Positions 40,286-48,951 of a stretch of 64,000 bases of DNA are shown in pieces. The position numbers and the translations under genes were made by a program. The stretch spans positions 89,816 to 153,815 of the forward strand of contig NZ_JAHKRN010000017.1 of NCBI RefSeq assembly GCF_019396385.1. Reading direction: 5' to 3'. Under the pieces are notes generated by a model. That model ran no database searches. It was not told the DNA's origin and saw nothing but the letters and a program-made list of their open reading frames with translations. Origin of the DNA: Nonomuraea harbinensis (GTDB taxonomy: Bacteria; Actinomycetota; Actinomycetes; Streptosporangiales; Streptosporangiaceae). The number at the start of each line of letters is the position of its first letter. Position 1 is the stretch's first letter.

Positions 40286-41074
40286 GTGGGGAAGATGTCT
40301 GGTTTGAAAAGCGAGAATTCCGCCCTCCGAGACGACACCGGAGTTCCCGTCCAGATACCGGAGACGGTTTCCGGCATCGTCTCTCTCGTGCCGTCGCTGA
40401 CCGAGTCGGTGGCCGCCACCCTGCCCGGCGCCCTGACCGGCGCCACCGACTGGTGCACGCACCCGGCGGACCTGGACGTGACCAGGATCGGGGGCACCAA
40501 GAACCCGGACCTGGAGGCCATCCGGCGGCTGCGCCCCGACGTCGTGCTGGCCAACGCCGAGGAGAACCGCGCCCCCGACATCGAGGCGCTGCGCGCGGCC
40601 GGCGTGCCCGTCTGGGTGACCAGGATCGAGACCCTCGACCAGGCCTTCACCTCACTGGCCCGCATGTTCACCGGCGCCTGCCGCACAGCCGTCCCCGCCT
40701 GGCTGGCCGAGGCCGGAGAGGTCTGGCGGGAGCCGTACCGCGGCCCGCGGCGCACGGCGGTCATCCCGATCTGGCGCCGCCCCTGGATGGTCGTCGGCCG
40801 CGACACCTTCACCGGCGACGTGCTGGCCCGGCTCGGGGTGCGCAACCTGTACGCGGACCACCCCGAGCGCTATCCCAGGATCCCGCTCCCCGAGCTCGCC
40901 GGCGCCGCCCCCGACCTGGTGGTGCTGCCGGACGAGCCGTACGCCTTCGGCGACACCGACGGCCCCGAGTCGTTCCCCGGCCTGCGCTGCGTGCCGGTCA
41001 GCGGCCGGCTGCTCACCTGGTACGGGCCCTCCCTCACGGAGGCCAGGGCGGAGCTGGAGCGGGCGCTCAGGTGA
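40286..41074 (+). CDS. Helical-backbone metal receptor (BtuF-like) without signal peptide
   Basis: The 262-residue protein has the fold of cobalamin/siderophore-binding proteins: IVSLVPSLTESVAATLPGA, then GGTKNPDLEAIRRLRPDVVLAN (about residues 70-91). Family members with a signal peptide feed ABC importers; this one starts with a hydrophilic segment and has no lipobox, and no permease genes adjoin. It may act in the cytoplasm as a metal or corrinoid carrier. Nearby icmF needs B12, which is suggestive only. GTG 40286 is used here; ATG 40295 is an alternative. It overlaps the ROK gene by 8 bases at the 3' ends. Confidence 0.75.
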   Translation: MGKMSGLKSENSALRDDTGVPVQIPETVSGIVSLVPSLTESVAATLPGALTGATDWCTHPADLDVTRIGGTKNPDLEAIRRLRPDVVLANAEENRAPDIEALRAAGVPVWVTRIETLDQAFTSLARMFTGACRTAVPAWLAEAGEVWREPYRGPRRTAVIPIWRRPWMVVGRDTFTGDVLARLGVRNLYADHPERYPRIPLPELAGAAPDLVVLPDEPYAFGDTDGPESFPGLRCVPVSGRLLTWYGPSLTEARAELERALR

Positions 41075-42224
41075 CGGCGCCGGACCGCGCGGCCAGCGCG
41101 GCGTCCACGGCCCGCGGCGACAGCACGTGCTCCATGACGATCACCGCGGTGCCCACGATGCCCGCCCGGTCGCCCAGCGAGCTGGTGACGATGTCCAGGT
41201 TGCGGGTCGTGTACGGCAGGCTCCTGCGGTAGACGCTCTCCCTGATGCCCGTCAGGTAGTGTTCGCCGGTCTCGGCCATGTCGCCGGCCAGCACCAGCAC
41301 GCCGGGGTTCAGCAGGCTGACCGCGGTGGCCAGCACGACGCCCAGCGTCCGCCCGCCCTCCTGGACGCGCGCGATGGCCGCAGGGTCACCGCTGTGCACC
41401 AGCCGCACCACGTCACGGCTGGTGTCGCGGCCCAGGTCGGTGGCGATGGCGTGGCCGCTGGCCAGCGAGGCCACGCAGCCGCGCGAGCCGCACGTGCACA
41501 CCCGGTCGTCGGACTCCGACAGCCGGACGTGGCCCAGGTTGCCGGCCGCCTCCTCGACGCCCCGGTAGACCCGGCCGTCCAGCACGATGCCGGTGCCGAT
41601 CCCGGTGGACACCTTGACCAGGACGAGCGACGCGCAGCCGCGCCAGGACGACCACCACTCGCCCAGCGCCATCGCGTTGGCGTCGTTCTCCACCAGGACA
41701 GGCACCTCGAACTCCGCCCGCAGCGCCTCGCTGATCGGATGGTCGTCCCAGCCGGGCATCAGGAACGACCTGATCATCCGCCCCGAGGCGTGGTCGACCG
41801 AGCCGGGCAGGTTGAGCCCGATGCCGCAGACCTGGCCGGCGGGGCGGCCGGTGCGGTCGAGCAGCCGCCGGAACGCCTGCCGCACCCACGTGAGCACCGC
41901 CTCCGGACCCCGCGCGATGCGCATCTCGATGTGCTCCTCGGCCATCGGCCGGGCCGCGAGGTCGGTCAGCGCGACCCGGGCGTGACTGGCGCCGAGGTCG
42001 GCCACCAGCGCCAGCCGGCTGGTGGCGTCGATGTCGAGCACCGAGGGCGGCCGCCCGCCCCCGGAGGTCGCGACGCCGGACTCGTGGATGTATCCGGCCT
42101 CGATCAGCCGGTCGACCCGGTCGGTGACGGTCGACCGGGACAGGCCGGTGACCTCGATCAGTTCCTTACGGGTGCGGCAGGTGCGGTCGCGGATGAGCTG
42201 GAGGACCTGCCCCGCCGTCAGCAT
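41067..42224 (-). CDS. ROK-family transcriptional regulator (NagC/XylR-like)
   Basis: The 385-residue protein has an N-terminal winged HTH (RKELIEVTGLSRSTVTDRVDRL, about residues 19-40) and a ROK sugar-kinase-like domain with DLGASHARVALTDL, NDANAMALGEWW and the zinc motif CTCGSRGC (about residue 257). It senses a sugar and regulates the adjacent transporter. It starts 4 bases after the stop of the MalG-like permease and should be the last gene of that operon. No kinase catalysis is implied. Confidence 0.87.
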   Translation of the reverse strand: MLTAGQVLQLIRDRTCRTRKELIEVTGLSRSTVTDRVDRLIEAGYIHESGVATSGGGRPPSVLDIDATSRLALVADLGASHARVALTDLAARPMAEEHIEMRIARGPEAVLTWVRQAFRRLLDRTGRPAGQVCGIGLNLPGSVDHASGRMIRSFLMPGWDDHPISEALRAEFEVPVLVENDANAMALGEWWSSWRGCASLVLVKVSTGIGTGIVLDGRVYRGVEEAAGNLGHVRLSESDDRVCTCGSRGCVASLASGHAIATDLGRDTSRDVVRLVHSGDPAAIARVQEGGRTLGVVLATAVSLLNPGVLVLAGDMAETGEHYLTGIRESVYRRSLPYTTRNLDIVTSSLGDRAGIVGTAVIVMEHVLSPRAVDAALAARSGAVT

Positions 42225-42228
42225 GGGT

Positions 42229-43074
42229 CTATCCCTTCTCCGCTCCCGCCGTGAGCCCCTCCGTCAGGAGCCGCTCACTGGCGAAGAAAATGATCACGAT
42301 GGGCAGTGTCAGAACCACCGATCCTGCCATGAGCACCGTCGTCGGGATCTCGATACTGCCCGCCAGCTGTGAGAGCCCGAGTGAGACGGTCCAGCTGTCC
42401 CGCTTCTCCACCAGGAAGAGCAGGGCGAACAGGAACTCGTTCCAGGCGATCATGAACACGTAGAGGCCGGTCGCCATGAGCGCGGGCTTGGACAGCGGCA
42501 GCACCACCCGCCAGATGGTCGACAGGCGGCCGCAGCCGTCGATCGCGGCCGCCTCCTCCACGCTCTGCGGCACGGTCTCGAAGTAGTTGCGCAGCATGTA
42601 TACCGTGACGGGCACGGTCTGCGCGATGTAAACCAGGATCAGGCCGACGAGCGACCCCCGCAGCCCGAGCATGGTGAACAGCACGAACAGCGGAATGGCC
42701 AGCACGATGGCCGGGAAAAGATAGACCGCCAGAAACAGGAAATGCACCTGGCGGCGCCCGAAGAACTCCAGCCGGGCCACCGCGTACGCGCCGGGAATTG
42801 AGATCAGCAGGGTCACCGCCACCGACGCGACGGCGACGATCGCGCTGTTGCGCATGAAGGTCAGGAACCCCTGCCGGTCCAGGACGTCCGCGTACGTGTC
42901 GAAGGTGAAGCTCCGCGGCCAGAGCGAGCCGGGCTCCAGGATCAGCTCCTGGATGTCCCGGAACGACAGCATGACCATGTAGTAGAAGGGGAACGCGGTG
43001 GCCAGGAAGAGCACCGCGATCACCACCGGCCGCAGCACCCTGAACAGCGCCCGCTCGAACCTATCCCTGCTCAC
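42229..43074 (-). CDS. CUT1 sugar ABC permease (MalG-like)
   Basis: The protein of about 281 residues has six membrane helices and an EAA loop (SVEEAAAIDGCGRLSTIWRVVLP, about residue 173). GTG 43074 has GGAGG eight bases upstream, so I prefer it to the GTG three codons earlier; either start overlaps the upstream permease gene. It forms the sugar channel together with that permease. Confidence 0.87.
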   Translation of the reverse strand: MSRDRFERALFRVLRPVVIAVLFLATAFPFYYMVMLSFRDIQELILEPGSLWPRSFTFDTYADVLDRQGFLTFMRNSAIVAVASVAVTLLISIPGAYAVARLEFFGRRQVHFLFLAVYLFPAIVLAIPLFVLFTMLGLRGSLVGLILVYIAQTVPVTVYMLRNYFETVPQSVEEAAAIDGCGRLSTIWRVVLPLSKPALMATGLYVFMIAWNEFLFALLFLVEKRDSWTVSLGLSQLAGSIEIPTTVLMAGSVVLTLPIVIIFFASERLLTEGLTAGAEKG

Positions 43075-43978
43075 CGCGTTCACCTCCGCCGAAGAACCTG
43101 AGATAGACGACGAGGAACACGACCAGCACGACCGCGAGCACGATCGCCTGGGCGGCCGAGGCGCCGATGTCGTCGCGGGCGGTCAGGAAGTTGTAGACCC
43201 GCACGCTGACCACCTCGGTGCCGGCGCCGCCCCCGGTCAGCAGGTAGACGTCGTCGAACTTGGTGAACGTGAACACGAACCGCAGCACCGACAGCAGCGC
43301 GATGATCCGCCACAGCTGCGGCAGGATCACGTAGCGGAAGCGCTGGGTCGGCGTGGCCCCGTCGACCACCGCCGCCTCCTCCAGCTCCGACGGCAGCGCC
43401 TGGATCCTGGCCAGGATGAACAGGAAGGCGAACGGGAAGTAGCGCCACGCCTCGAAGGCGATCACCGTGAGCAGCGCCACCGGCACCTCGACGCCCAGGA
43501 AGGTGCCCCGGGCCTGGGTGAGGAAGGCGATCGGCTCCTCCAGCCAGGTGTTGACGATCCCGTACTGCGGGTTGAGCATCGTCTCCCACAGGAACGCCAC
43601 CGCCACGACCGGCGCCACGTACGGGATCAGGATCGAGGCCCGCACCACCGTGCGGCCCCTGAACCGGCCGCGCAGCGCCAGCGCCGCGACCAGCCCGATC
43701 ACGATCGACAGCGCCGTGCCCGCCACCGTGTAGACGAGCGTGTTGACCAGGGCCGACCAGAACCCCGGCTCGGCGAGCACGTACGCGAAGTTGTCCAGCG
43801 TGTAGTCGCCGAAGAGCCCGGACTGGCGGATGTTGATCAGCCGGACGTCCTGGAACGCCAGCATGATCGCCCACAGCAGCGGCACGACCACCACGACCAG
43901 CGTGATGACCAGGGTGGGCGAGATGAGCGCCAGCCCGGCCCTGCCCTCCTGCTCCGGCAGGGTCCGCCCGCGCCTCAC
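43061..43978 (-). CDS. CUT1 sugar ABC permease (MalF-like)
   Basis: GTG at 43978 overlaps the binding-protein stop (GTGA) and gives 305 residues (VRRGRTLPEQEGRAGLALIS). The frame remains open far upstream but that part is the binding-protein gene in another frame. It has six helices, and the EAA loop is at ELEEAAVVDGATPTQRFRYVILP. As in the beta-glucoside operon, no ATPase gene is present, so a shared MsiK-type ATPase is likely. Confidence 0.87.
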   Translation of the reverse strand: MRRGRTLPEQEGRAGLALISPTLVITLVVVVVPLLWAIMLAFQDVRLINIRQSGLFGDYTLDNFAYVLAEPGFWSALVNTLVYTVAGTALSIVIGLVAALALRGRFRGRTVVRASILIPYVAPVVAVAFLWETMLNPQYGIVNTWLEEPIAFLTQARGTFLGVEVPVALLTVIAFEAWRYFPFAFLFILARIQALPSELEEAAVVDGATPTQRFRYVILPQLWRIIALLSVLRFVFTFTKFDDVYLLTGGGAGTEVVSVRVYNFLTARDDIGASAAQAIVLAVVLVVFLVVYLRFFGGGERGEQG

Positions 43979-45342
43979 TCGCGGATCCCGCGCTTGATGG
44001 TCTCGACCTCCCGTGCGGCCTGGGCGGCGGCCTGCTGAGGAGTGATCGATCCGGCCACGACCGCGCTCAGCGCGGTGGGCACGGGCAGCTCGCCCATCAC
44101 GGCGCCGACCAGCTTGCCCTGGCCCTGCGGGATGCCCCACCGGTCGAACGTCTCGGGGCTGGTGCGCAGCGCTTCGAGCACCTCGGGCGGGTAGACGTCG
44201 CCCAGCGGCTTCTTGGTGTCGACGCCGGCCTCCAGCGCCTCCCACTTCTCCGCGTAGCCCTGACGGGTGGGGAACTTGCCCTCCGGCGCCATCCCGAGCC
44301 ACCGCTCGTAGCCCTCGTTCATCATGTACGAGACGAACCTGCTCGACGGGTCCGTCTTGGCGTCACGCATGATCGCCCACGAGACGATCTCGCCGTACTG
44401 CGCGGGCGCGCTCCCGTCGGGCCCCTTCAGCGCGGTCACGACGCCGGTGTTCTCGGCCAGCCACTCGGGGTTCTCCCGGCACTGCGCGCAGCTCGGCAGC
44501 GCGTCCTTGCGCAGCCCCGCCAGCTCGTCGAGGATGAACGACGACCAGATGGTCATGGCCGCCTTGCCGGAGAAGTAGGTGGCCCTGGTGGAGTCGACGT
44601 CCTGGGTGCCCTTGACCGAGTAGTTCTTCGCCAGGTTCGTGTAGAACTCGAAGGCCTTCACGCACTGCGGCGAGCCGAGCGTGACCTTCCCCGCGTCGTC
44701 CACCAGCTCGCAGCCGTTGGCCAGCGCCACGTGCTCGAAGCTCTGCGCGGTGAAGGAGTCCTTCGGCGCCACGGCGAGCGTGATGCCCGCGACGCCGCCG
44801 GTGTTCAGCTTGGCCGCGGCCGCCTCCAGCGCCTCGTAGGTGTCGGGCGGTCGAAGGCCGGCCTTCTCGAACAGGTCCTTGCGGTAGAGGATGAGCTGGG
44901 CCCAGCCGTCGCTGGGCACCGCGAGCAGCTTGCCGTCGCCGGTGTCGAGCTCCAGCGCGCGGGCCGAGAACGTGTCGCGGCCGAGCTGGTCGACGATCTT
45001 GCCAGGGGTCTCGGTGTCGAGGAGGTCGTTGGCCTCCAGCTCACGGACGGACGCCAGGGGCAGCGCCCCGATCACGTCGGGCAGGTCGCCCGCCGCCGCG
45101 GCCGAGGTGACGACCTGGCTGAACTGGTCCTCGGCGATGCCCACGAGCTCGACCTGGATGCCGGTCCGCTGGGTGAACTCCTTGACGATCTGTTGTTGCA
45201 CGGCCATCCGGTCCTCGAGGTTCTCCTCGGTCCAGACCGTGATCCGGTTGCCGGCTTCCTGTTCGTTGCCGCCGCCGCAGGCCGCCAGGCAGGTCGCCGA
45301 CAGCAACGCGACGGAGAGGACGGCGGTTACCTTCTTCGGCAT
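43975..45342 (-). CDS. Sugar-binding lipoprotein of CUT1 ABC transporter
   Basis: ATG after GGAG gives 455 residues. The signal peptide ends in lipobox LAAC (Cys22) and is followed by a family 1 solute-binding fold (RITVWTEENLEDRM; YRKDLFEKAGLRPPDTYEAL). First gene of the order binding protein, two permeases, ROK regulator. The divergent dehydrogenase-isomerase-hydrolase operon across the 476-base spacer probably processes the imported sugar. Confidence 0.87.
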   Translation of the reverse strand: MPKKVTAVLSVALLSATCLAACGGGNEQEAGNRITVWTEENLEDRMAVQQQIVKEFTQRTGIQVELVGIAEDQFSQVVTSAAAAGDLPDVIGALPLASVRELEANDLLDTETPGKIVDQLGRDTFSARALELDTGDGKLLAVPSDGWAQLILYRKDLFEKAGLRPPDTYEALEAAAAKLNTGGVAGITLAVAPKDSFTAQSFEHVALANGCELVDDAGKVTLGSPQCVKAFEFYTNLAKNYSVKGTQDVDSTRATYFSGKAAMTIWSSFILDELAGLRKDALPSCAQCRENPEWLAENTGVVTALKGPDGSAPAQYGEIVSWAIMRDAKTDPSSRFVSYMMNEGYERWLGMAPEGKFPTRQGYAEKWEALEAGVDTKKPLGDVYPPEVLEALRTSPETFDRWGIPQGQGKLVGAVMGELPVPTALSAVVAGSITPQQAAAQAAREVETIKRGIRE

Positions 45343-45818
45343 GACGCGCTCCTCTGGATGGGGATATGCGGCCACTTACCCTCTGATCAGGTCGCGCAAC
45401 GCAGCGGAGGCGTTTCCGCACCTCCCGCCGCACCGGGCGCTGACCACGACCGTCCCTTCCGCCGCCCGCGGTTGGTACTCACGGCCCGGCGAACCGTAAA
45501 GGGAGGGTCTGCGCAGGGCGAAATTCTCGTATCCATCAGACGCGGCAGACGACGCCGAAAGGATCAATCTGATCGGATTTCGGTCATCGAGGCGAAGTGG
45601 TTCCGGCTGGTACCAGCGGCCGGGACCCTCTCTGGAGCTGCTCTGCCGCAAATAGCGGGTAAGGTCGCTTTCCAGAACTCGATGTCTGAAACCCCTTTTT
45701 GCTGAAGTTTCTCGTACGGAAGTCGTAGACTTTAGAGTGATCCGCCCCCGACTACGGTGTGCGGAGCAGTACTAATCCCGTGACTTTTGATTGATCAATA
45801 AGCGTAAGTTGTTGGGGA
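45343..45818. promoter_or_regulatory. Divergent promoter region of the ROK-controlled sugar locus
   Basis: This 476-base non-coding spacer separates the transporter operon from the catabolic operon. It contains a 12-bp perfect palindrome GCTGGTACCAGC (45606-45617) and an inverted repeat TTGATTGATCAA (45787-45798) 20 bases before the dehydrogenase start. A more AT-rich segment (45680-45800) holds -10-like TAGACT and TAGAGT (45726-45738). Which repeat the ROK protein binds is not clear. Confidence 0.45.
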
Positions 45819-46853
45819 ATGCGCGTCATCACCTTCGAAGAACCGGGCCAGGTCTCCGTCAGCCTGGAACCGCCCGCCGAGCTCGTCCCGGGCAGCGTAC
45901 GCGTCCGTACGATGTACTCAGGTGTCTCCGCGGGCACCGAGCTCACCGCCTACCGCGGCACCAACCCCTATCTGAACCGCAGGTGGGATGTCGAGCGACG
46001 CCTCTTCCTCGATGGGCGGACGCACGCCTACCCGCTGACCGGCTGGGGCTACCAGGAGGTCGGCGAGGTGGTGGAGGCGGCGCCCGACGTCGCTGAGCCC
46101 GCCGTCGGCAGCGTCGTCTGGGGCATCTGGGGCCACCGCGCCGAGGCCGTCGTGCCGGCCGCCCGGCTGGCCGGTCACGTCCTGCCGCCCGGCGCGACCC
46201 CGCTGCACGCGGTCTTCGCCCGGGTCGGCGCGATCGCGCTCAACGCCGTGCACGCCGCCGACATCCACCTCGGCGACCAGGTCGCCGTCTTCGGACAGGG
46301 TGTCATCGGCCTGCTCGCCACCCGGCTGGCCGTGCTCAGCGGGGCCCGCGTGGTGGCGGCCGACGCCATCCCGGCCCGCCTGGAGCTGGCCAGGCAGTAC
46401 GGCGCGGCCGAGACGTTCGACGTGAACGCGGGCTCGGTCGCCGAGTTCATCCGCAAGCGGATCGAGGGCGCCGACACCGCGATCGAGCTCAGCGGCAGCC
46501 ACCTCGGCCTCCAGGAGGCCATCCGCACCGTGCGGCGGGGCGGCCGGGTCGTCGCCGCCGGCTTCTACCAGGGCGACGGGCTCGGGCTCCGGCTGGGCGA
46601 GGAGTTCCACCACAACCAGGTGCAGCTGATCTCCTCCCAGATCGGCGGCGTCGCCTCCTGGCTGTCCCACCGCTGGGACGTCGAAAGGCTCCAGCGGACG
46701 TTCATGGAGGTCGTGCACCGGGGCGAGCTCGACGTCAGCGGCCTGGTCACCCATCTGGTGCCCGTGGACGAGGCGCCCGCGGCCTTCGACCTGATCGACA
46801 AGCACCAGTCCGAGGTGCTCCAGCTCGTCTTCACCTTCGAGGAGTCACAGTGA
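45819..46853 (+). CDS. MDR zinc-type dehydrogenase, copy 1
   Basis: The 344-residue protein has the MDR fold without the classical structural-zinc cysteines: SGVSAGTELTAYRGTNPYL near residue 32, a FGQGVIGLLATRLA NAD(P) site (about residue 154) and a LGEEFHHNQVQL segment near residue 258. The gene at 48820 is a clear paralogue with the same motifs. It probably oxidises a sugar hydroxyl or a sugar-derived keto acid precursor. It starts the catabolic operon; its stop overlaps the isomerase start (GTGA). Confidence 0.82.
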   Translation: MRVITFEEPGQVSVSLEPPAELVPGSVRVRTMYSGVSAGTELTAYRGTNPYLNRRWDVERRLFLDGRTHAYPLTGWGYQEVGEVVEAAPDVAEPAVGSVVWGIWGHRAEAVVPAARLAGHVLPPGATPLHAVFARVGAIALNAVHAADIHLGDQVAVFGQGVIGLLATRLAVLSGARVVAADAIPARLELARQYGAAETFDVNAGSVAEFIRKRIEGADTAIELSGSHLGLQEAIRTVRRGGRVVAAGFYQGDGLGLRLGEEFHHNQVQLISSQIGGVASWLSHRWDVERLQRTFMEVVHRGELDVSGLVTHLVPVDEAPAAFDLIDKHQSEVLQLVFTFEESQ

Positions 46854-47635
46854 AGCTCGCCGCCCAGGAGCAGCTCCTGCCGGGCCGGTCCCTGCAGGAG
46901 AAGTTCGCGTTCGCCGTCGAATCCGGGTTCGACGCCATCGAGCTCCGGGGCAAGGGCGACTTCCACTTCGCGGGCCGCCTCACCGAGCTGAAGCGCGCGC
47001 TCGCCGACGGCGTGGTCATGCCGACCGTGTGCGTCGACATGCCGCACTTCATCGGCGACTTCGACCCGGCCAAGCGCAAGGACGCCATCCAGCAGCTGCG
47101 CTCCCAGCTGTCGGTCATCGGCGAGCTGGGCGGCGTCGGCGTCATGACCCCCGCCTCCTGGGGCCAGTTCTCCCTCCGGCTGCCCCCGTTCACGCCCCCG
47201 CGCAGCGCGGCCGACGACCGCGAGGTGCTCGCCGAGGCGCTGGGCATCCTGGGCGAGCACGCGCAGCGCAACGGCGTGCTGATCATGCTGGAGCCCCTCA
47301 ACCGGTACGAGAACCACATGGTCAACACCCTGGCCGAGGCCGTCTCGTACTGCGCCATGGACTCGATCAGGGTCGTCGGCGACACGTACCACATGAACAT
47401 CGAGGAGGACGACCCCTGCCGCTCCCTGGTGGAGGCCGCCCCCTACCTCGCGCACATGCAGATCAGCGAGTCCAACCGCAACCAGCCGGGCACCGGTCAC
47501 CTCGACTGGGGCGCCCAGCTGGCCGCCCTCGACGCTGTCGGCTACGACGGCTACCTCGCGCTCGAATGCCGCCTGCGCGGCGAGCCCGAGATCGTCCTCC
47601 CCCAGACAGCGGCCTTCATCAGGAAGTTCCTATGA
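46850..47635 (+). CDS. Sugar phosphate isomerase/epimerase (TIM barrel)
   Basis: The 261-residue protein belongs to the xylose-isomerase-like TIM-barrel group. Likely metal ligands lie in MLEPLNRYENHMVNT (about residue 144), GDTYHMNIEED (about residue 178), HMQISESNR and the C-terminal ALECR. These enzymes isomerise or epimerise free keto sugars or inosose. It is coupled to the genes on both sides through GTGA and ATGA overlaps. Confidence 0.85.
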   Translation: MKLAAQEQLLPGRSLQEKFAFAVESGFDAIELRGKGDFHFAGRLTELKRALADGVVMPTVCVDMPHFIGDFDPAKRKDAIQQLRSQLSVIGELGGVGVMTPASWGQFSLRLPPFTPPRSAADDREVLAEALGILGEHAQRNGVLIMLEPLNRYENHMVNTLAEAVSYCAMDSIRVVGDTYHMNIEEDDPCRSLVEAAPYLAHMQISESNRNQPGTGHLDWGAQLAALDAVGYDGYLALECRLRGEPEIVLPQTAAFIRKFL

Positions 47636-48951
47636 TCCTCCGCGACGCGCTGCGCGTCCTGATCGACAACTGGGACGGCAGCCACACCGTCCCCTCCCGC
47701 ACGCTCTACCCCCACCAGTGGAGCTGGGACTCCGCCTTCATCGCCATCGGCCACGCCCGCTGGTCGCCCCGCCGGGCCAGGACCGAGCTGCTCAGCCTGT
47801 TCGGCGCCCAGTGGCACGACGGCAGGGTGCCGCACATCGTGTTCAACCCGGCGGTGCCCGAAGGCGCCTACTTCCCCGGTCCCGGGTTCTGGGACGCGCG
47901 CTCCCCGTCCGGCTGGACCACCTCCGGCATCGTGCAGCCGCCCGTGCACGCGCTGGCCGCCTGGCGGGTCCACCTGGCCGAGCCCGACCCCGCCTTCCTC
48001 GCCAGGATCTACCCCAGGCTGGTGGCGCAGCAGGAGTTCCTGCGCGCGCAGCGGCGCGGGCCCGACGGGCTCGTCTCGATCGTGCACCCCTGGGAGTCGG
48101 GCATGGACAACAGCCCGTCCTGGGACCTGCCGCTGACCGCGGTGGAGCCGGTGCCCAACGGCGTGGCCCGCCGCGACCTGTGCCACATCGACCCGGCCGA
48201 GCGGCCCACGGACCGCGACTACGAGCGCTACATCGCGCTCGCCCGCGCCTACCGCGACACCGGCTACAGCCGCGCGTGCGCCTTCCAGGTCGAGGACCCG
48301 CTGTTCAACGCCGCGTACGGGATCGCCGAGTCGACCCTGGCCGAGATCGCGCGGGTGATCGGCCGGGATCCCGCGCCGCACCACGCCGAGGTCGAGGCGG
48401 TCACCGCCGCCATGGTCGAGCACCTCTACCAGGACGGCCTGTTCCACTCCCGTGACGCCATCACCGGCTGCCTGATCCGCTCCGGCAGCGCCGCCGGTCT
48501 GGTGCCGCTCATCCTGCCGGGCCTGCCCCGCGACGTCGCGAACGCGCTGATCGGCACCGGCCTGGACCTGTTCGGCCTCAAGGACGGCGTGCTGCCGAGC
48601 TACTCCCCGGCCGCCCCCGAGTTCGACCCGGTGCGCTACTGGCGCGGCCCGAGCTGGATCAACGTGTCGTGGCTGGTCTGGCAAGGGCTCAAGGCCCGCC
48701 GCCCCGACCTGGCCGGCGCGCTGGCCGACGGCATGATCGGCGCGGTGGGCCGGTCCGGCTTCCGCGAGTACTTCCACCCCTTCACGCTGGAGGGGCACGG
48801 CTCCGGCGACTTCAGCTGGTCAGCCGCTCTGATCGTCGACGTGATCGCTGAGCACGGCCTGGAGGGCGTGCCGCTCACGGCTCGCGAGCTGGGCCATCAG
48901 GCGGGGGCCCTCGTCGAAGCCGACCACGTCGGTGATCAGGTGCCGGCGTAG
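47632..48951 (+). CDS. Glucosylglycerate hydrolase-like glycosidase (GH63 / MGH1-like)
   Basis: The 439-residue protein shows the (alpha/alpha)6 features of mannosyl-/glucosylglycerate hydrolases: HQWSWDSAFIAIG (about residue 28), GIVQPPVHALAAW (about residue 99), HPWESGMDNSPSWD (about residue 151) and YWRGPSWINVSWLVW (about residue 337). It would release glycerate and glucose or mannose. GpgS, which makes glucosyl-3-phosphoglycerate, is encoded 2 kb away, in line with this substrate. The family normally ends near FSWSAALIVDVI; here about 30 more residues run 132 bases into the opposite MDR gene, so the original stop may have been lost. Confidence 0.8.
   Translation: MILRDALRVLIDNWDGSHTVPSRTLYPHQWSWDSAFIAIGHARWSPRRARTELLSLFGAQWHDGRVPHIVFNPAVPEGAYFPGPGFWDARSPSGWTTSGIVQPPVHALAAWRVHLAEPDPAFLARIYPRLVAQQEFLRAQRRGPDGLVSIVHPWESGMDNSPSWDLPLTAVEPVPNGVARRDLCHIDPAERPTDRDYERYIALARAYRDTGYSRACAFQVEDPLFNAAYGIAESTLAEIARVIGRDPAPHHAEVEAVTAAMVEHLYQDGLFHSRDAITGCLIRSGSAAGLVPLILPGLPRDVANALIGTGLDLFGLKDGVLPSYSPAAPEFDPVRYWRGPSWINVSWLVWQGLKARRPDLAGALADGMIGAVGRSGFREYFHPFTLEGHGSGDFSWSAALIVDVIAEHGLEGVPLTARELGHQAGALVEADHVGDQVPA

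Noticed and set aside
45606..45617. GCTGGTACCAGC palindrome as the definite ROK operator
   Set aside because: A 12-bp perfect palindrome in a 476-base GC-rich spacer can arise by chance, and no second copy near the regulated genes was seen.
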